Source: Clostridium sp. CAG:245
GTDB lineage: Bacteria > Bacillota > Clostridia > TANB77 > CAG-508
Assembly: GCA_000435175.1 (NCBI GenBank)
Contig: FR880073.1
Span: 80,522 to 101,214 of the forward strand
Length of the DNA stretch: 20,693 nucleotides
Direction: 5' to 3'
A program made the translations under genes and the position numbers. The notes below the pieces were generated by a model. It was not told the DNA's origin, did no database searches, and saw only the letters and a list, made by a program, of their open reading frames with translations. The first letter of the stretch is position 1, and the number at the start of each line of letters is the position of its first letter. Positions 12,721-19,428 of this stretch are shown piece after piece.

Positions 12721-13623
12721 ATGATGATAAAAATAAATGTAAAAAAGATAGTAAAAATTTTAGCAATATTTATAATTATAATGATAATGTGCTTATGCTG
12801 TACGGTACAAGCTGCAACGAATAAAAATGAACAAGTTTCAAATTTGATTGAAGATGTGACAGATGAGGAAGAGGTATCTACAACAATAAAAAATTTAATA
12901 CTTACAATAAATTCGGAAGGAATGAGCAAATCGTTACTTGCAGAGACTATTAATTTATATACACAACTTACTAAGACATATACAAACAGTGAGATTGCGA
13001 GTATGATAGAAGAAAACAAAAAGTACCTAGAGCAGGAAAATGTTGCTATGGACAATGTAAACACAGTTGTTACTTTTCTAAAGAGTGTGGACAGTAATCA
13101 ATTAAATAAAGTACTACAACAAGTTGATGTTGACAAAATAGCTAATAAAATAAGCAATGGGGCAAGTATTCAATCTATATTAAAAGACATTACGGGAAGC
13201 ATGAGTGCTGTTGAAAAGGTCAATTTCGTAATGGATATTTTATTATCTGCCTATGTAGTAAAAAATGTTTTAATTGTTTTAGTAGTGTTATTTGTATACA
13301 GAACTTTGTTAAGATGTGTTATATACAAGAAGGCTCATAAAAAAGCATGGGCACCATTTATACCAATATACAGAAATGTAGTAATGTTGAAAATATGTGG
13401 AATGAGCCCATGGTGGTTGCTACTTTTACTAGTTCCAGTTTTAGGGTGGATTATATTATTTGTAATATCTGTTGCAAGTAAATTTATGCTAGCAGAATCT
13501 TTTGGAAAAGGTACAGGCTTTGCATTTGGATTATGGCTGTTAGCACCAATATTTGAAACTATTTTAGTATTTTCAAGAAAAACAAAATATATTGGATTTG
13601 AAGAAGAAGAAAATGAAGAATAA
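12721..13623 (+). CDS. Secreted/membrane protein with C-terminal DUF5684-like domain
   Basis: 300 residues. An N-terminal hydrophobic segment (about 9-30) ends in CLCCTVQAA and could be a signal peptide. A soluble, mostly helical region (about 33-170) follows with no recognised motif. The C-terminal third has membrane segments (about 178-198, 233-253 and 262-280) carrying AHKKAWAPFIPIYRNVVMLK, GMSPWWLLLLLVPVLGW and FGKGTGFAFGLWLLAPIFE. That pattern matches the small DUF5684 family of unknown function. The tail is acidic (EEEENEE). Translation could begin at 12721 or 12724 (adjacent ATGs) after AGGAGA. The soluble domain probably faces outside. No function can be given. Confidence 0.7.
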   Translation: MMIKINVKKIVKILAIFIIIMIMCLCCTVQAATNKNEQVSNLIEDVTDEEEVSTTIKNLILTINSEGMSKSLLAETINLYTQLTKTYTNSEIASMIEENKKYLEQENVAMDNVNTVVTFLKSVDSNQLNKVLQQVDVDKIANKISNGASIQSILKDITGSMSAVEKVNFVMDILLSAYVVKNVLIVLVVLFVYRTLLRCVIYKKAHKKAWAPFIPIYRNVVMLKICGMSPWWLLLLLVPVLGWIILFVISVASKFMLAESFGKGTGFAFGLWLLAPIFETILVFSRKTKYIGFEEEENEE

Positions 13624-13644
13624 TTGTAAAAATTTACAAAAAGC

Positions 13645-13673
13645 TTGAACTTTTCTTTTTTATGTGATATAGT
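13645..13673 (+). promoter_or_regulatory. Sigma-A promoter of the zinc-ribbon gene
   Basis: TTGAAC (13645-13650) and TATAGT (13668-13673) are spaced by 17 bases, giving an unusually long (about 100 base) structured leader for such a small gene. Confidence 0.7.
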
Positions 13674-13712
13674 GGCAATGGTTGGAAAACCAATTTAATT
13701 ATTTAGTAGATA

Positions 13713-13772
13713 TTTTCCTTCTTAAAAGGTACAGTGTCAAAAAATATTAAATCGAAATTTTAAGAAGGAGGT
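13713..13772 (+). promoter_or_regulatory. Hairpin sequestering the ribosome binding site of the zinc-ribbon gene
   Basis: CCTTCTTAAAA (13717-13727) is perfectly complementary to TTTTAAGAAGG (13758-13768). With wobble pairs the stem extends over the AGGAGGT ribosome binding site. The loop is 30 bases. A second hairpin around TTGGAAAACCAA (13682-13693) lies upstream in the same leader. The pairing is seen directly; that it regulates translation (by temperature, protein or ligand) is inference. Confidence 0.55.
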
Positions 13773-13779
13773 AAATAAA

Positions 13780-13947
13780 ATGGCAGACAAAACTTTAGTA
13801 TGCTCAGATTGCGGAAATGAGTTTGTATTCACAGAAGGTGAACAAGCTTTCTACGCAGAAAAAGGTTTCACAAACGAACCAAAAAGATGCCCAGAATGCA
13901 GAAAGGCAAGAAAACAACAAAGATTTAATAAAAATCAAGAAAACTAG
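13780..13947 (+). CDS. Small zinc-ribbon protein (55 residues)
   Basis: The short gene has a strong ribosome binding site (AAGAAGGAGGT, 13763-13772) and start ATG 13780. It encodes MADKTLVCSDCGNEF, then FTEGEQAFYAEKGF and EPKRCPECRKARK. Two CxxC pairs (C8/C11 and C37/C40) form a zinc ribbon, and the EQxFYxEKGF...P.RCxxCR pattern is that of the 'probable zinc-ribbon' family (zf-trcl) common in Firmicutes; its function is not established. The tail is basic (RKARKQQRFNKNQEN), suggesting nucleic acid contact. The gene has its own promoter, a structured leader and a terminator, so it is an independently controlled unit. Confidence 0.9.
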   Translation: MADKTLVCSDCGNEFVFTEGEQAFYAEKGFTNEPKRCPECRKARKQQRFNKNQEN

Positions 13948-13970
13948 TTGTTAAACATGAATAAAATAAG

Positions 13971-14010
13971 AAAAAAATGGAATACTATAAAATAGGATTC
14001 CATTTTTTTT
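13971..14010. terminator. Bidirectional terminator between the zinc-ribbon gene and mscL
   Basis: AAAAAAATGGAAT (13971-13983) pairs with ATTCCATTTTTTT (13997-14009) across a 13-base loop. A's lie on the left and T's on the right, so it works for both converging genes. Confidence 0.85.
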
Positions 14011-14026
14011 ATTTATTAAAATGCAA

Positions 14027-14569
14027 TTATTTTGCAGTTTTATCATCCTTATCAGAATCTGTTGCTGGTTTACTTTCATTAGCAGTAACGCCAACAGTTA
14101 ATTCTGATGTACAGTGAGGACATCTTGTTGCCTTGTATTTTATTTCTGTTAAACAGTATGGACAAACCTTTGTCTCTGGTTCTACGGGAGCTACAGGAGC
14201 TTCTTCTTTTTTATGTTTTTTTAATCTACCTTTCTTGTCAATAGAATGAACAAATTTATCATTCAATTCTTTCAATTTCTCAGGATGATTTAATTTGTTA
14301 ATATATTTTACAACTAAAAAGATTGAAAAAGATATTATTAAAAAGTTTACTATTGTTGTTATGAAATTTCCGTATTTTATTGAAGCACTACCAACTGTAA
14401 GCACCATATCAGAAAAATCAATCTTTCCAATTAGAATAGAAATACATGGCATTATAATATCTTCAACTAGTGATGTTACAATTTTTTGGAAGGCTGCACC
14501 AATTACAACACCAACTGCTAGGTCTACAACATTACCCTTCATTGCAAATTCTTTAAATTCTTTTAGCAT
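14027..14569 (-). CDS. mscL: Large-conductance mechanosensitive channel MscL with zinc-ribbon tail
   Basis: MscL opens under membrane tension to release solutes during osmotic downshock. The N-terminal amphipathic helix and TM1 are canonical (MLKEFKEFAMKGNVVDLAVG, then VVIGAAFQKIVTSLVEDIIMP). TM2 spans about 70-90 (NFITTIVNFLIISFSIFLVV), followed by the cytoplasmic helix. Ordinary MscL is about 120-150 residues; this one is 180 because of an Ala/Pro/Glu linker and a zinc ribbon with C136/C139 (CPYC) and C150/C153 (CPHC), then a Lys/Asp-rich end. The ribbon would sit in the cytoplasm beneath the pore. ATG 14569 follows AAAGGGG. It has its own promoter and converges with the zinc-ribbon gene. 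Confidence 0.95.
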   Translation of the reverse strand: MLKEFKEFAMKGNVVDLAVGVVIGAAFQKIVTSLVEDIIMPCISILIGKIDFSDMVLTVGSASIKYGNFITTIVNFLIISFSIFLVVKYINKLNHPEKLKELNDKFVHSIDKKGRLKKHKKEEAPVAPVEPETKVCPYCLTEIKYKATRCPHCTSELTVGVTANESKPATDSDKDDKTAK

Positions 14570-14603
14570 AATACATACCCCTTTACAATTATATTATGAA
14601 AAA

Positions 14604-14632
14604 AGAATACAACAAACAACAAAAAATGTCAA
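14604..14632 (-). promoter_or_regulatory. Sigma-A promoter of mscL
   Basis: On the minus strand TTGACA (14632-14627) and TATTCT (14609-14604) are spaced by 17 bases. Confidence 0.7.
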
Positions 14633-14669
14633 ATTTCAACAAAAAATACAAAATATAAAGGGGAAATAC

Positions 14670-14698
14670 TTGAAATCAAAAATCAATCGTGATATAAT
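14670..14698 (+). promoter_or_regulatory. Sigma-A promoter of pyk
   Basis: TTGAAA (14670-14675) and TATAAT (14693-14698) are spaced by 17 bases, just before the pyk ribosome binding site. It is back to back with the mscL promoter. Confidence 0.75.
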
Positions 14699-14734
14699 GT
14701 CAAGCGATTATTGAGGAAAAGAGGAATAATTAAA

Positions 14735-16174
14735 ATGAAAAGTTTAAGAAAAACTAAAATTGTAGGAACAATAGGACCTGCTTCTGAAAACAGATTAGAA
14801 GAATTATTCGATGCAGGATTAAATGTTTGTAGAGTTAACTATTCTCACGGAAGCTGGGATGAGCAAAAGGAAAAGACTGAAGCAATATTAAAAATAAGAG
14901 AAGAAAAAGATCTTCCAATTGCTTTATTATTAGATACAAAGGGCCCAGAAATTAGAACTGGAATGCTTTATACAGGAAAAAATACAAAAATTCAATTAAA
15001 AGATGGACAAAAATTCAAATTATATAACGAAGATGTAACAGGAAACGAAGAAGGAGTTTCTGTAACATACAAAGAATTATACAAAGACGTTGTGCCAGGA
15101 ACAAAAATATTAATCGATGATGGTGCAATCGAATTAAAAGTTGACGAAGTTGTTGGAAAAGATATAATAACAACAGTTGTACATGGAAATGGCTTAGGAA
15201 GCAGAAAAACTATGAACTTACCTGGAACAATAATAAGATTACCAGGTCTTGCTGATAAAGATATAGCAGATTTAAAAACAGCATGTGAACATGGTTATGA
15301 TTACATTGCATTATCTTTTGCTAGAAACGAAGAAGATATAAAGAATGTAAGAAAAATACTAGATGAAAATGGTGGAAAAGACATTCAAATATTAACAAAA
15401 GTTGAAAATGTTGAAGGTCTTTCTAACTTAAATCAAATAATTGACTTAGCAGATGGACAAATGATAGCTCGTGGTGATATGGCTACAGAAACAGATTTCA
15501 CAGAACCACCAGTAGTTCAAAAGAAAATAATCAAACTTTGCAACAAAGAGTGCAAACCAGTAATAACAGCAACACAAATGCTAGAATCAATGACACATCA
15601 ACCATTACCAACAAGAGCTGAAGCAAGTGATGTTGCAAATGCTGTATATGATAGAACAGGTGCAATAATGCTTTCAGGAGAATGTGCACAAGGTGATTAC
15701 CCAGTAGAATGTGTTAAAACAATGGTTAAAATAGCAAACAGAGTTGAACCAGAAGTTAACTACTGGAAGAGATTTGACGAAAATGATGATGTTGAATTAG
15801 ATACATTAGCAAAAAATGTAGCTTATGCAACATGTGTAACAGCTAAAAACATGAAAGCTGATGCAATAGTATGTTATACACATTCAGGAAGTACAGCAAG
15901 AAACTTAGCAGGACTTGGAGCAGGTTGCCCAATACTTGCTATAACAGACAATAAGAGAACATTCCATCAATTAGGCTTAGTATGGAACGTAACACCAGTA
16001 TTTGTTGATGCTAAAGAAACAATAAACAAAACAATTGAAGCTGGTATTGAAAAATTAAAATCAAAAGAAATACTAGAAAAAGGTGATTTAGTTATAATAG
16101 CTGGTGGAGACCAAATAATGAAAGATACAGAATCATCAGTAAACAAAACACTAGGTGGAGTATTAAGAGTATAA
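14735..16174 (+). CDS. pyk: Pyruvate kinase
   Basis: 479 residues; converts phosphoenolpyruvate and ADP to pyruvate and ATP in glycolysis. Landmarks are KTKIVGTIGPAS at the start, LLDTKGPEIRTG, MNLPGT, the catalytic KVEN, the metal/phosphate loop MIARGDMATE, ITATQMLESM, RAEASDVANAV and LSGECAQGDYPVE, then the C-terminal allosteric domain. The loop is usually ARGDLGVE, so Met-Ala-Thr replaces Leu-Gly-Val; the Glu is kept. LSGES is also changed to LSGEC. This marks a divergent subfamily, still likely active. It lacks the extra C-terminal PEP-utiliser domain of B. subtilis Pyk (585 residues). ATG 14735 follows AGAGGA; an in-frame ATG at 14711 is less likely because it has no ribosome binding site. 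It appears monocistronic. Confidence 0.95.
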   Translation: MKSLRKTKIVGTIGPASENRLEELFDAGLNVCRVNYSHGSWDEQKEKTEAILKIREEKDLPIALLLDTKGPEIRTGMLYTGKNTKIQLKDGQKFKLYNEDVTGNEEGVSVTYKELYKDVVPGTKILIDDGAIELKVDEVVGKDIITTVVHGNGLGSRKTMNLPGTIIRLPGLADKDIADLKTACEHGYDYIALSFARNEEDIKNVRKILDENGGKDIQILTKVENVEGLSNLNQIIDLADGQMIARGDMATETDFTEPPVVQKKIIKLCNKECKPVITATQMLESMTHQPLPTRAEASDVANAVYDRTGAIMLSGECAQGDYPVECVKTMVKIANRVEPEVNYWKRFDENDDVELDTLAKNVAYATCVTAKNMKADAIVCYTHSGSTARNLAGLGAGCPILAITDNKRTFHQLGLVWNVTPVFVDAKETINKTIEAGIEKLKSKEILEKGDLVIIAGGDQIMKDTESSVNKTLGGVLRV

Positions 16175-16190
16175 TTAAATTTATAATATG

Positions 16191-16221
16191 AGGACGGAGA
16201 GCAATCTTCGTTCTTTTTTTT
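16191..16221 (+). terminator. Terminator after pyk
   Basis: AGGACGGAGA (16191-16200) pairs with TCTTCGTTCT (16205-16214), with G-T wobbles, across a GCAA tetraloop and before a run of T's. Confidence 0.85.
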
Positions 16222-16236
16222 GCTAAAAAACAATAA

Positions 16237-16271
16237 CTTCGCCCCAAAAGGGGCGTCCCTAATGGGCGAAA
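16237..16271 (-). repeat. 35 bp intergenic palindrome, copy 5
   Basis: TTCGCCCC (16238-16245), AAAAGGGGCGTCCCTAAT and GGGCGAAA (16264-16271), in the orientation of copies 3 and 4. It lies after the pyk terminator and before the cotJ operon, so here it is not needed for termination. Confidence 0.9.
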
Positions 16272-16293
16272 GTAACATTTATTTGCATGGTAA

Positions 16294-16301
16294 CATAAAA
16301 T
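16294..16301 (+). promoter_or_regulatory. Possible sigma-E-type -10 element before cotJ
   Basis: CATAAAAT differs at one base from the sigma-E -10 consensus CATACAAT. The -35 region (GTAACA) is a poor match, and no good sigma-A promoter was found. cotJ is sigma-E controlled in B. subtilis, which is the main reason to propose it. Confidence 0.25.
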
Positions 16302-16350
16302 GTACTAAAGCGTGTAAAACATGCTTGTATATATAAAGGAGGAAGAGAAA

Positions 16351-16749
16351 ATGTACAGATGCTGTAATAAAAAATGTTGCACATGTAATAATGAAGAAGT
16401 AAGCCCAATAGACGAATCTTGTATGGATGTACAAGATACTGATTGTGAATGCAACTGCTGTTGCAATGCTAACAATAATGGCGGATGCAGTTGTAGCTAT
16501 AACAATATGAATGAATGTGCATGTGGATTTGATGAGCAAGAGAGTGTGTTCCCATTAAACCCAATGCTTGGCCAAAGTTATGTGCCAATGCAAAAAATGA
16601 CAAACGTATTTACTCCAATATGTGGATTAAAGAATGGAAGTTTGTTTCCAGAGCTAGTAAGCCCATATTATCCTTGCCAAAGCGTGGAGGATATTGAATA
16701 TTTAAAGAGTAGAAACGAGATAGGAAAGGGGTGCAACACATGTTCTTAA
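16351..16749 (+). CDS. cotJA: Spore coat protein CotJA with a Cys-rich N-terminal extension
   Basis: 132 residues. The CotJA core is in the second half: SYVPMQKMTNVFTPICGLKN, then GSLFPELVSPY, which matches the family's YVP.Q....F....GL..GTLFPEL..PY pattern. The first 60 residues are an added tract with about 15 Cys (MYRCCNKKCCTC, CECNCCCN, CSCSY, CACG), well beyond the B. subtilis protein and suited to disulfide cross-linking in the coat or to metal binding. ATG 16351 is chosen because AAAGGAGGAAGAG precedes it; the in-frame ATG at 16321 has no such site. It is first in the cotJA-cotJB-cotJC operon, with each gene overlapping the next. Confidence 0.88.
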   Translation: MYRCCNKKCCTCNNEEVSPIDESCMDVQDTDCECNCCCNANNNGGCSCSYNNMNECACGFDEQESVFPLNPMLGQSYVPMQKMTNVFTPICGLKNGSLFPELVSPYYPCQSVEDIEYLKSRNEIGKGCNTCS

Positions 16750-17141
16750 ATAATATGAATAGCTGTTCAAATACAGATTTAGAAGATTGCAAATATGAGC
16801 CAACAGGGATAAATGCTCAATTTGGATATAATACAGCAAATTTAATGACTAAGGAAAATTGCTGTACAAACAAAGATTGCTGTGACAAAAATAATGCAAT
16901 AAGAGATGAAATGATGTGTAAGATTAGAGCTTTAAAATTTGCTGTAACAGACATTGGAGAATATTTAAACACCCATTCAGATGATAAAAGAGCAATTTGC
17001 TTACACAGAGAATATTGCCAAGAATTAAGAGATTTATCAGACAAATATCAGAGAATGTATGGCCCACTTAGCATTTATTTCCCTTGCAATAGCTGGAGAT
17101 GGCTAGAAGAACAATGGCCATGGGAAAGGAGTGAAGAGTAA
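16740..17141 (+). CDS. cotJB: Spore coat protein CotJB
   Basis: 133 residues. The conserved part (about 55-130) shows KIRALKFAVTDIGEYLNTH, then SDDKRAI, the GPLSIYF stretch and WRWLEEQWPWE, the CotJB signature of a d/l-rich helix, THPDD-like motif and C-terminal PWPWE. The N-terminal 50 residues are Asn/Cys-rich (ENCCTNKDCCDKNN), in the same style as CotJA here. ATG 16740 overlaps the cotJA end by 10 bases and follows GGAAAGGGG; an in-frame GTG at 16731 is the alternative. CotJB is needed with CotJA and CotJC for assembly of the inner coat in B. subtilis; its biochemical role is unknown. Confidence 0.88.
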   Translation: MFLNNMNSCSNTDLEDCKYEPTGINAQFGYNTANLMTKENCCTNKDCCDKNNAIRDEMMCKIRALKFAVTDIGEYLNTHSDDKRAICLHREYCQELRDLSDKYQRMYGPLSIYFPCNSWRWLEEQWPWERSEE

Positions 17142-17839
17142 TGTGGACATATAACAAAATGCTACAATATCCAATAAATATAAAAAATAGAAACCCTCAA
17201 ATGGCAAAGGTAATAATATCGCAATATGGAGGACCTGATGGAGAACTTGGAGCTGCTTTAAGATATTTATCTCAAAAATTTGCAATGCCAAGTCAAATTG
17301 CGAAGGCTACACTTAACGATATAGGCACGGAGGAGCTGGCACACCTTGAGATGGTAGGAACTTTGGTGCACCAATTAACAGAAGGAGTTTGCCCAGAAGA
17401 ATTGAAAAAAGCAGGATTAGGTCCATACTATACAGACCATGGAGTTGATGTTTACCCTCAATCTGCTGCAGGAGTTCCATTTGATGCAAATTGCTTAGCG
17501 TGCAAAGGTGATGTAATTGCAAACTTACAGGAGGACCTTGCTGCCGAACAAAAAGCACGTGCTACGTATGAAAAATTAATAGACTTATGTGCTGATGACA
17601 AAGACGTTGTAGATGTATTAAGATATTTAAGACAAAGAGAAGTAGTTCACTTCCAGAGATTTGGAGAGGCTTTAAGAGATGTACAAGACAAGATGGCAGA
17701 GAAGAAATTTTACATGAATAACATGAAATGGAATAATAACATGAACTCAAATATGAGTAATTGCTGTGGAAACAATAATACAAATAACATGAATAATGGA
17801 TGTTGCAACATGAGAAACGATAGTTCATCAGAAGCGTAA
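17141..17839 (+). CDS. cotJC: Spore coat protein CotJC, manganese-catalase family
   Basis: 232 residues. The ferritin-like four-helix domain (about 20-190) carries the di-manganese ligands of the family in GTEELAHLEMV, and the second helix pair EDLAAEQKARATYE and REVVHFQRFGEAL; LGAALRYLSQKFAMP and SAAGVPFDANCLACKGDVIANLQ are also typical. CotJC in B. subtilis is 189 residues; here a tail of about 45 residues rich in Asn, Met and Cys (MSNCCGNNNTNNMNNGCC) is added. It may break down peroxide in the coat. Its ATG overlaps the cotJB stop (TAATG), so the two are translationally coupled. A terminator follows. Confidence 0.93.
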   Translation: MWTYNKMLQYPINIKNRNPQMAKVIISQYGGPDGELGAALRYLSQKFAMPSQIAKATLNDIGTEELAHLEMVGTLVHQLTEGVCPEELKKAGLGPYYTDHGVDVYPQSAAGVPFDANCLACKGDVIANLQEDLAAEQKARATYEKLIDLCADDKDVVDVLRYLRQREVVHFQRFGEALRDVQDKMAEKKFYMNNMKWNNNMNSNMSNCCGNNNTNNMNNGCCNMRNDSSSEA

Positions 17840-17884
17840 AATTGCTAAAAAGGACGATTAACCCAAACTAAAAGAAAAATCTTT

Positions 17885-17908
17885 CCCTCGAGAGAGGGTT
17901 CTTTTTTT
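17885..17908 (+). terminator. Terminator of the cotJ operon
   Basis: CCCTC (17885-17889), GAGA loop, GAGGG (17894-17898), followed by TTCTTTTTTT. Upstream A's (AAAGAAAAA) extend the stem. Confidence 0.85.
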
Positions 17909-17934
17909 ATTTGATAGCTTTTTTTACTAATTAG

Positions 17935-17943
17935 TGTTATACT
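17935..17943 (+). promoter_or_regulatory. Extended -10 promoter of the deacetylase gene
   Basis: TGTTATACT fits an extended -10 (TGnTATACT), about 43 bases before the start codon. The -35 region is weak. Confidence 0.5.
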
Positions 17944-17985
17944 ATGTAACGAAGAAAAAATGTAATAAAAGAGGATACAATACAA

Positions 17986-19236
17986 ATGAAATTCAAAGAA
18001 GTAATAATTGTTGTTTTAATTATGCTTATTTTTGCCATGGCAATGTTAATGTATATTGTTATTAACGATTCTATAAAAGCAAGCAGTGTGCCTATAATTA
18101 GTAATAATATTGAAAATATTACATGTGGTAACAAGAATAATGATGGAAATAATGCTAATAATAAAGTAAATAAAATTGAAAATTTACTAATTAATAAAGA
18201 AGATTCTAATAGTGCAGAGAAAAATCAAAAAGAAAATATAGAAATGCAAAATAAAGAAACAGCGAATGAGGAAAAGATTAATGAAGAACAATCAAATAAT
18301 AATCAGACAACAAATGAAGAAAAAAATACAGAACAGCAAGAGACAGAACCTGATTATAATGTAGTGTTAGGAAATTATATAGATGTAAATGAAACTGTAT
18401 ATGCTACTACAAATGTAAATATTAGAGCATTTGATAATGCTTCTTGTGATAAAAAAGGTCTATTACAAAGAGATAAATCAATTACGAGAACTGGAATTGG
18501 AAATAATGGTTGGAGTAGGGTAATATTTAATGGGGAAGTAACATATGTAGCATCTAATTATCTAACTACTGAAAAACCACCAGAAAAAATACCAGTGAAA
18601 GTGCCTATAAAAAATAGAAATATAGACCCATTAAAACCAATGGTTGCACTAACTTTTGATGATGGACCGAATGGAACTGCTACTCCTAAAATTTTAGATA
18701 TACTTGAGAAGTATAATGTAGTTGCTACATTTTTTGACTTAGGAACTTGTATGGAAAATTACCCCAATATTACAAAAAGGGAAGAACAAATTGGTTGTGA
18801 AGTTGGAAGTCATACATATTCACATCAAAATTTAAATAAACTATCTGGAGAAGAAATACAAGATGATATTTCAAATGCGTCTAGGATCTACGAGAAAACA
18901 TTAGGTCATACACTGTATTTAGTTAGGCCACCATATGGAAATGCAAATGTAACTGTTAGAAGAACTTTGAAATATCCATTAATAGGATGGGATGTAGACT
19001 CTTTGGATTGGAAAACTAGAGATAAGAAAAAAATACTTGAAGAAGTGAATAAAATATCAAATTTTGATGGAAGAATTATATTAATGCATTCTATTTATAA
19101 TTCAACTGCAGAAGCTGTTGAAGAACTTGTGCCACAACTGTTGGCAAAAGGATATCAATTAGTAACTGTTTCGGAAATGGCGAAATATAAAGAAAAAACA
19201 TTGCAAACAAGTACAGTATACTATAATTTTAGATAA
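17986..19236 (+). CDS. Membrane-anchored polysaccharide deacetylase with SH3 domain
   Basis: 416 residues. An N-terminal anchor or signal (about 5-27) is followed by a low-complexity Asn/Glu/Lys/Gln linker (about 40-123) and a bacterial SH3 domain (about 135-195, TTNVNIRAFDN through YVASNYL). The NodB carbohydrate esterase 4 domain (about 218-400) follows. All five catalytic motifs are present: TFDDGP (223-228), SHTYSH with metal ligands H276 and H280, RPPYG (314-318), WDVDSLDW (335-342) and LMHS (366-369). It should remove acetyl groups from cell-wall GlcNAc or MurNAc, outside the membrane, with the SH3 domain binding the wall. The start has AGAGG upstream. It is probably monocistronic. The exact substrate is not shown. 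Confidence 0.93.
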   Translation: MKFKEVIIVVLIMLIFAMAMLMYIVINDSIKASSVPIISNNIENITCGNKNNDGNNANNKVNKIENLLINKEDSNSAEKNQKENIEMQNKETANEEKINEEQSNNNQTTNEEKNTEQQETEPDYNVVLGNYIDVNETVYATTNVNIRAFDNASCDKKGLLQRDKSITRTGIGNNGWSRVIFNGEVTYVASNYLTTEKPPEKIPVKVPIKNRNIDPLKPMVALTFDDGPNGTATPKILDILEKYNVVATFFDLGTCMENYPNITKREEQIGCEVGSHTYSHQNLNKLSGEEIQDDISNASRIYEKTLGHTLYLVRPPYGNANVTVRRTLKYPLIGWDVDSLDWKTRDKKKILEEVNKISNFDGRIILMHSIYNSTAEAVEELVPQLLAKGYQLVTVSEMAKYKEKTLQTSTVYYNFR

Positions 19237-19355
19237 TATATAAGCTCTAATTATACTTAATAATGATTAAAAACTATTAAATGTAATAAAAATGTAATAA
19301 AGTGCAGAAAATGTTGATACATAAGAAAAAAATAGAAAATACTATAAAAAAATAG

Positions 19356-19383
19356 TTGAAAAATGTATAATTATTAGTATAAT
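19356..19383 (+). promoter_or_regulatory. Sigma-A promoter of the surface protein gene
   Basis: TTGAAA (19356-19361) and TATAAT (19378-19383) are spaced by 16 bases. The rest of the 192-base gap after the deacetylase gene is AT-rich and shows nothing else. Confidence 0.65.
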
Positions 19384-19428
19384 TTAAGTATAGGATAGGC
19401 AAAAGATGTATATGGAAGGTATAATAAT

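Noticed and set aside
12711..13064. Minus-strand 117-codon frame opposite the DUF5684-like gene
   Set aside because: No ribosome binding site; low-complexity product; the plus-strand gene has promoter, ribosome binding site and recognisable C-terminal domain.
14295..14714. Plus-strand open frame of 139 codons opposite mscL
   Set aside because: It is antisense to a clear mscL gene and its promoters, has no ribosome binding site, and its product looks like a reverse translation of conserved membrane helices.
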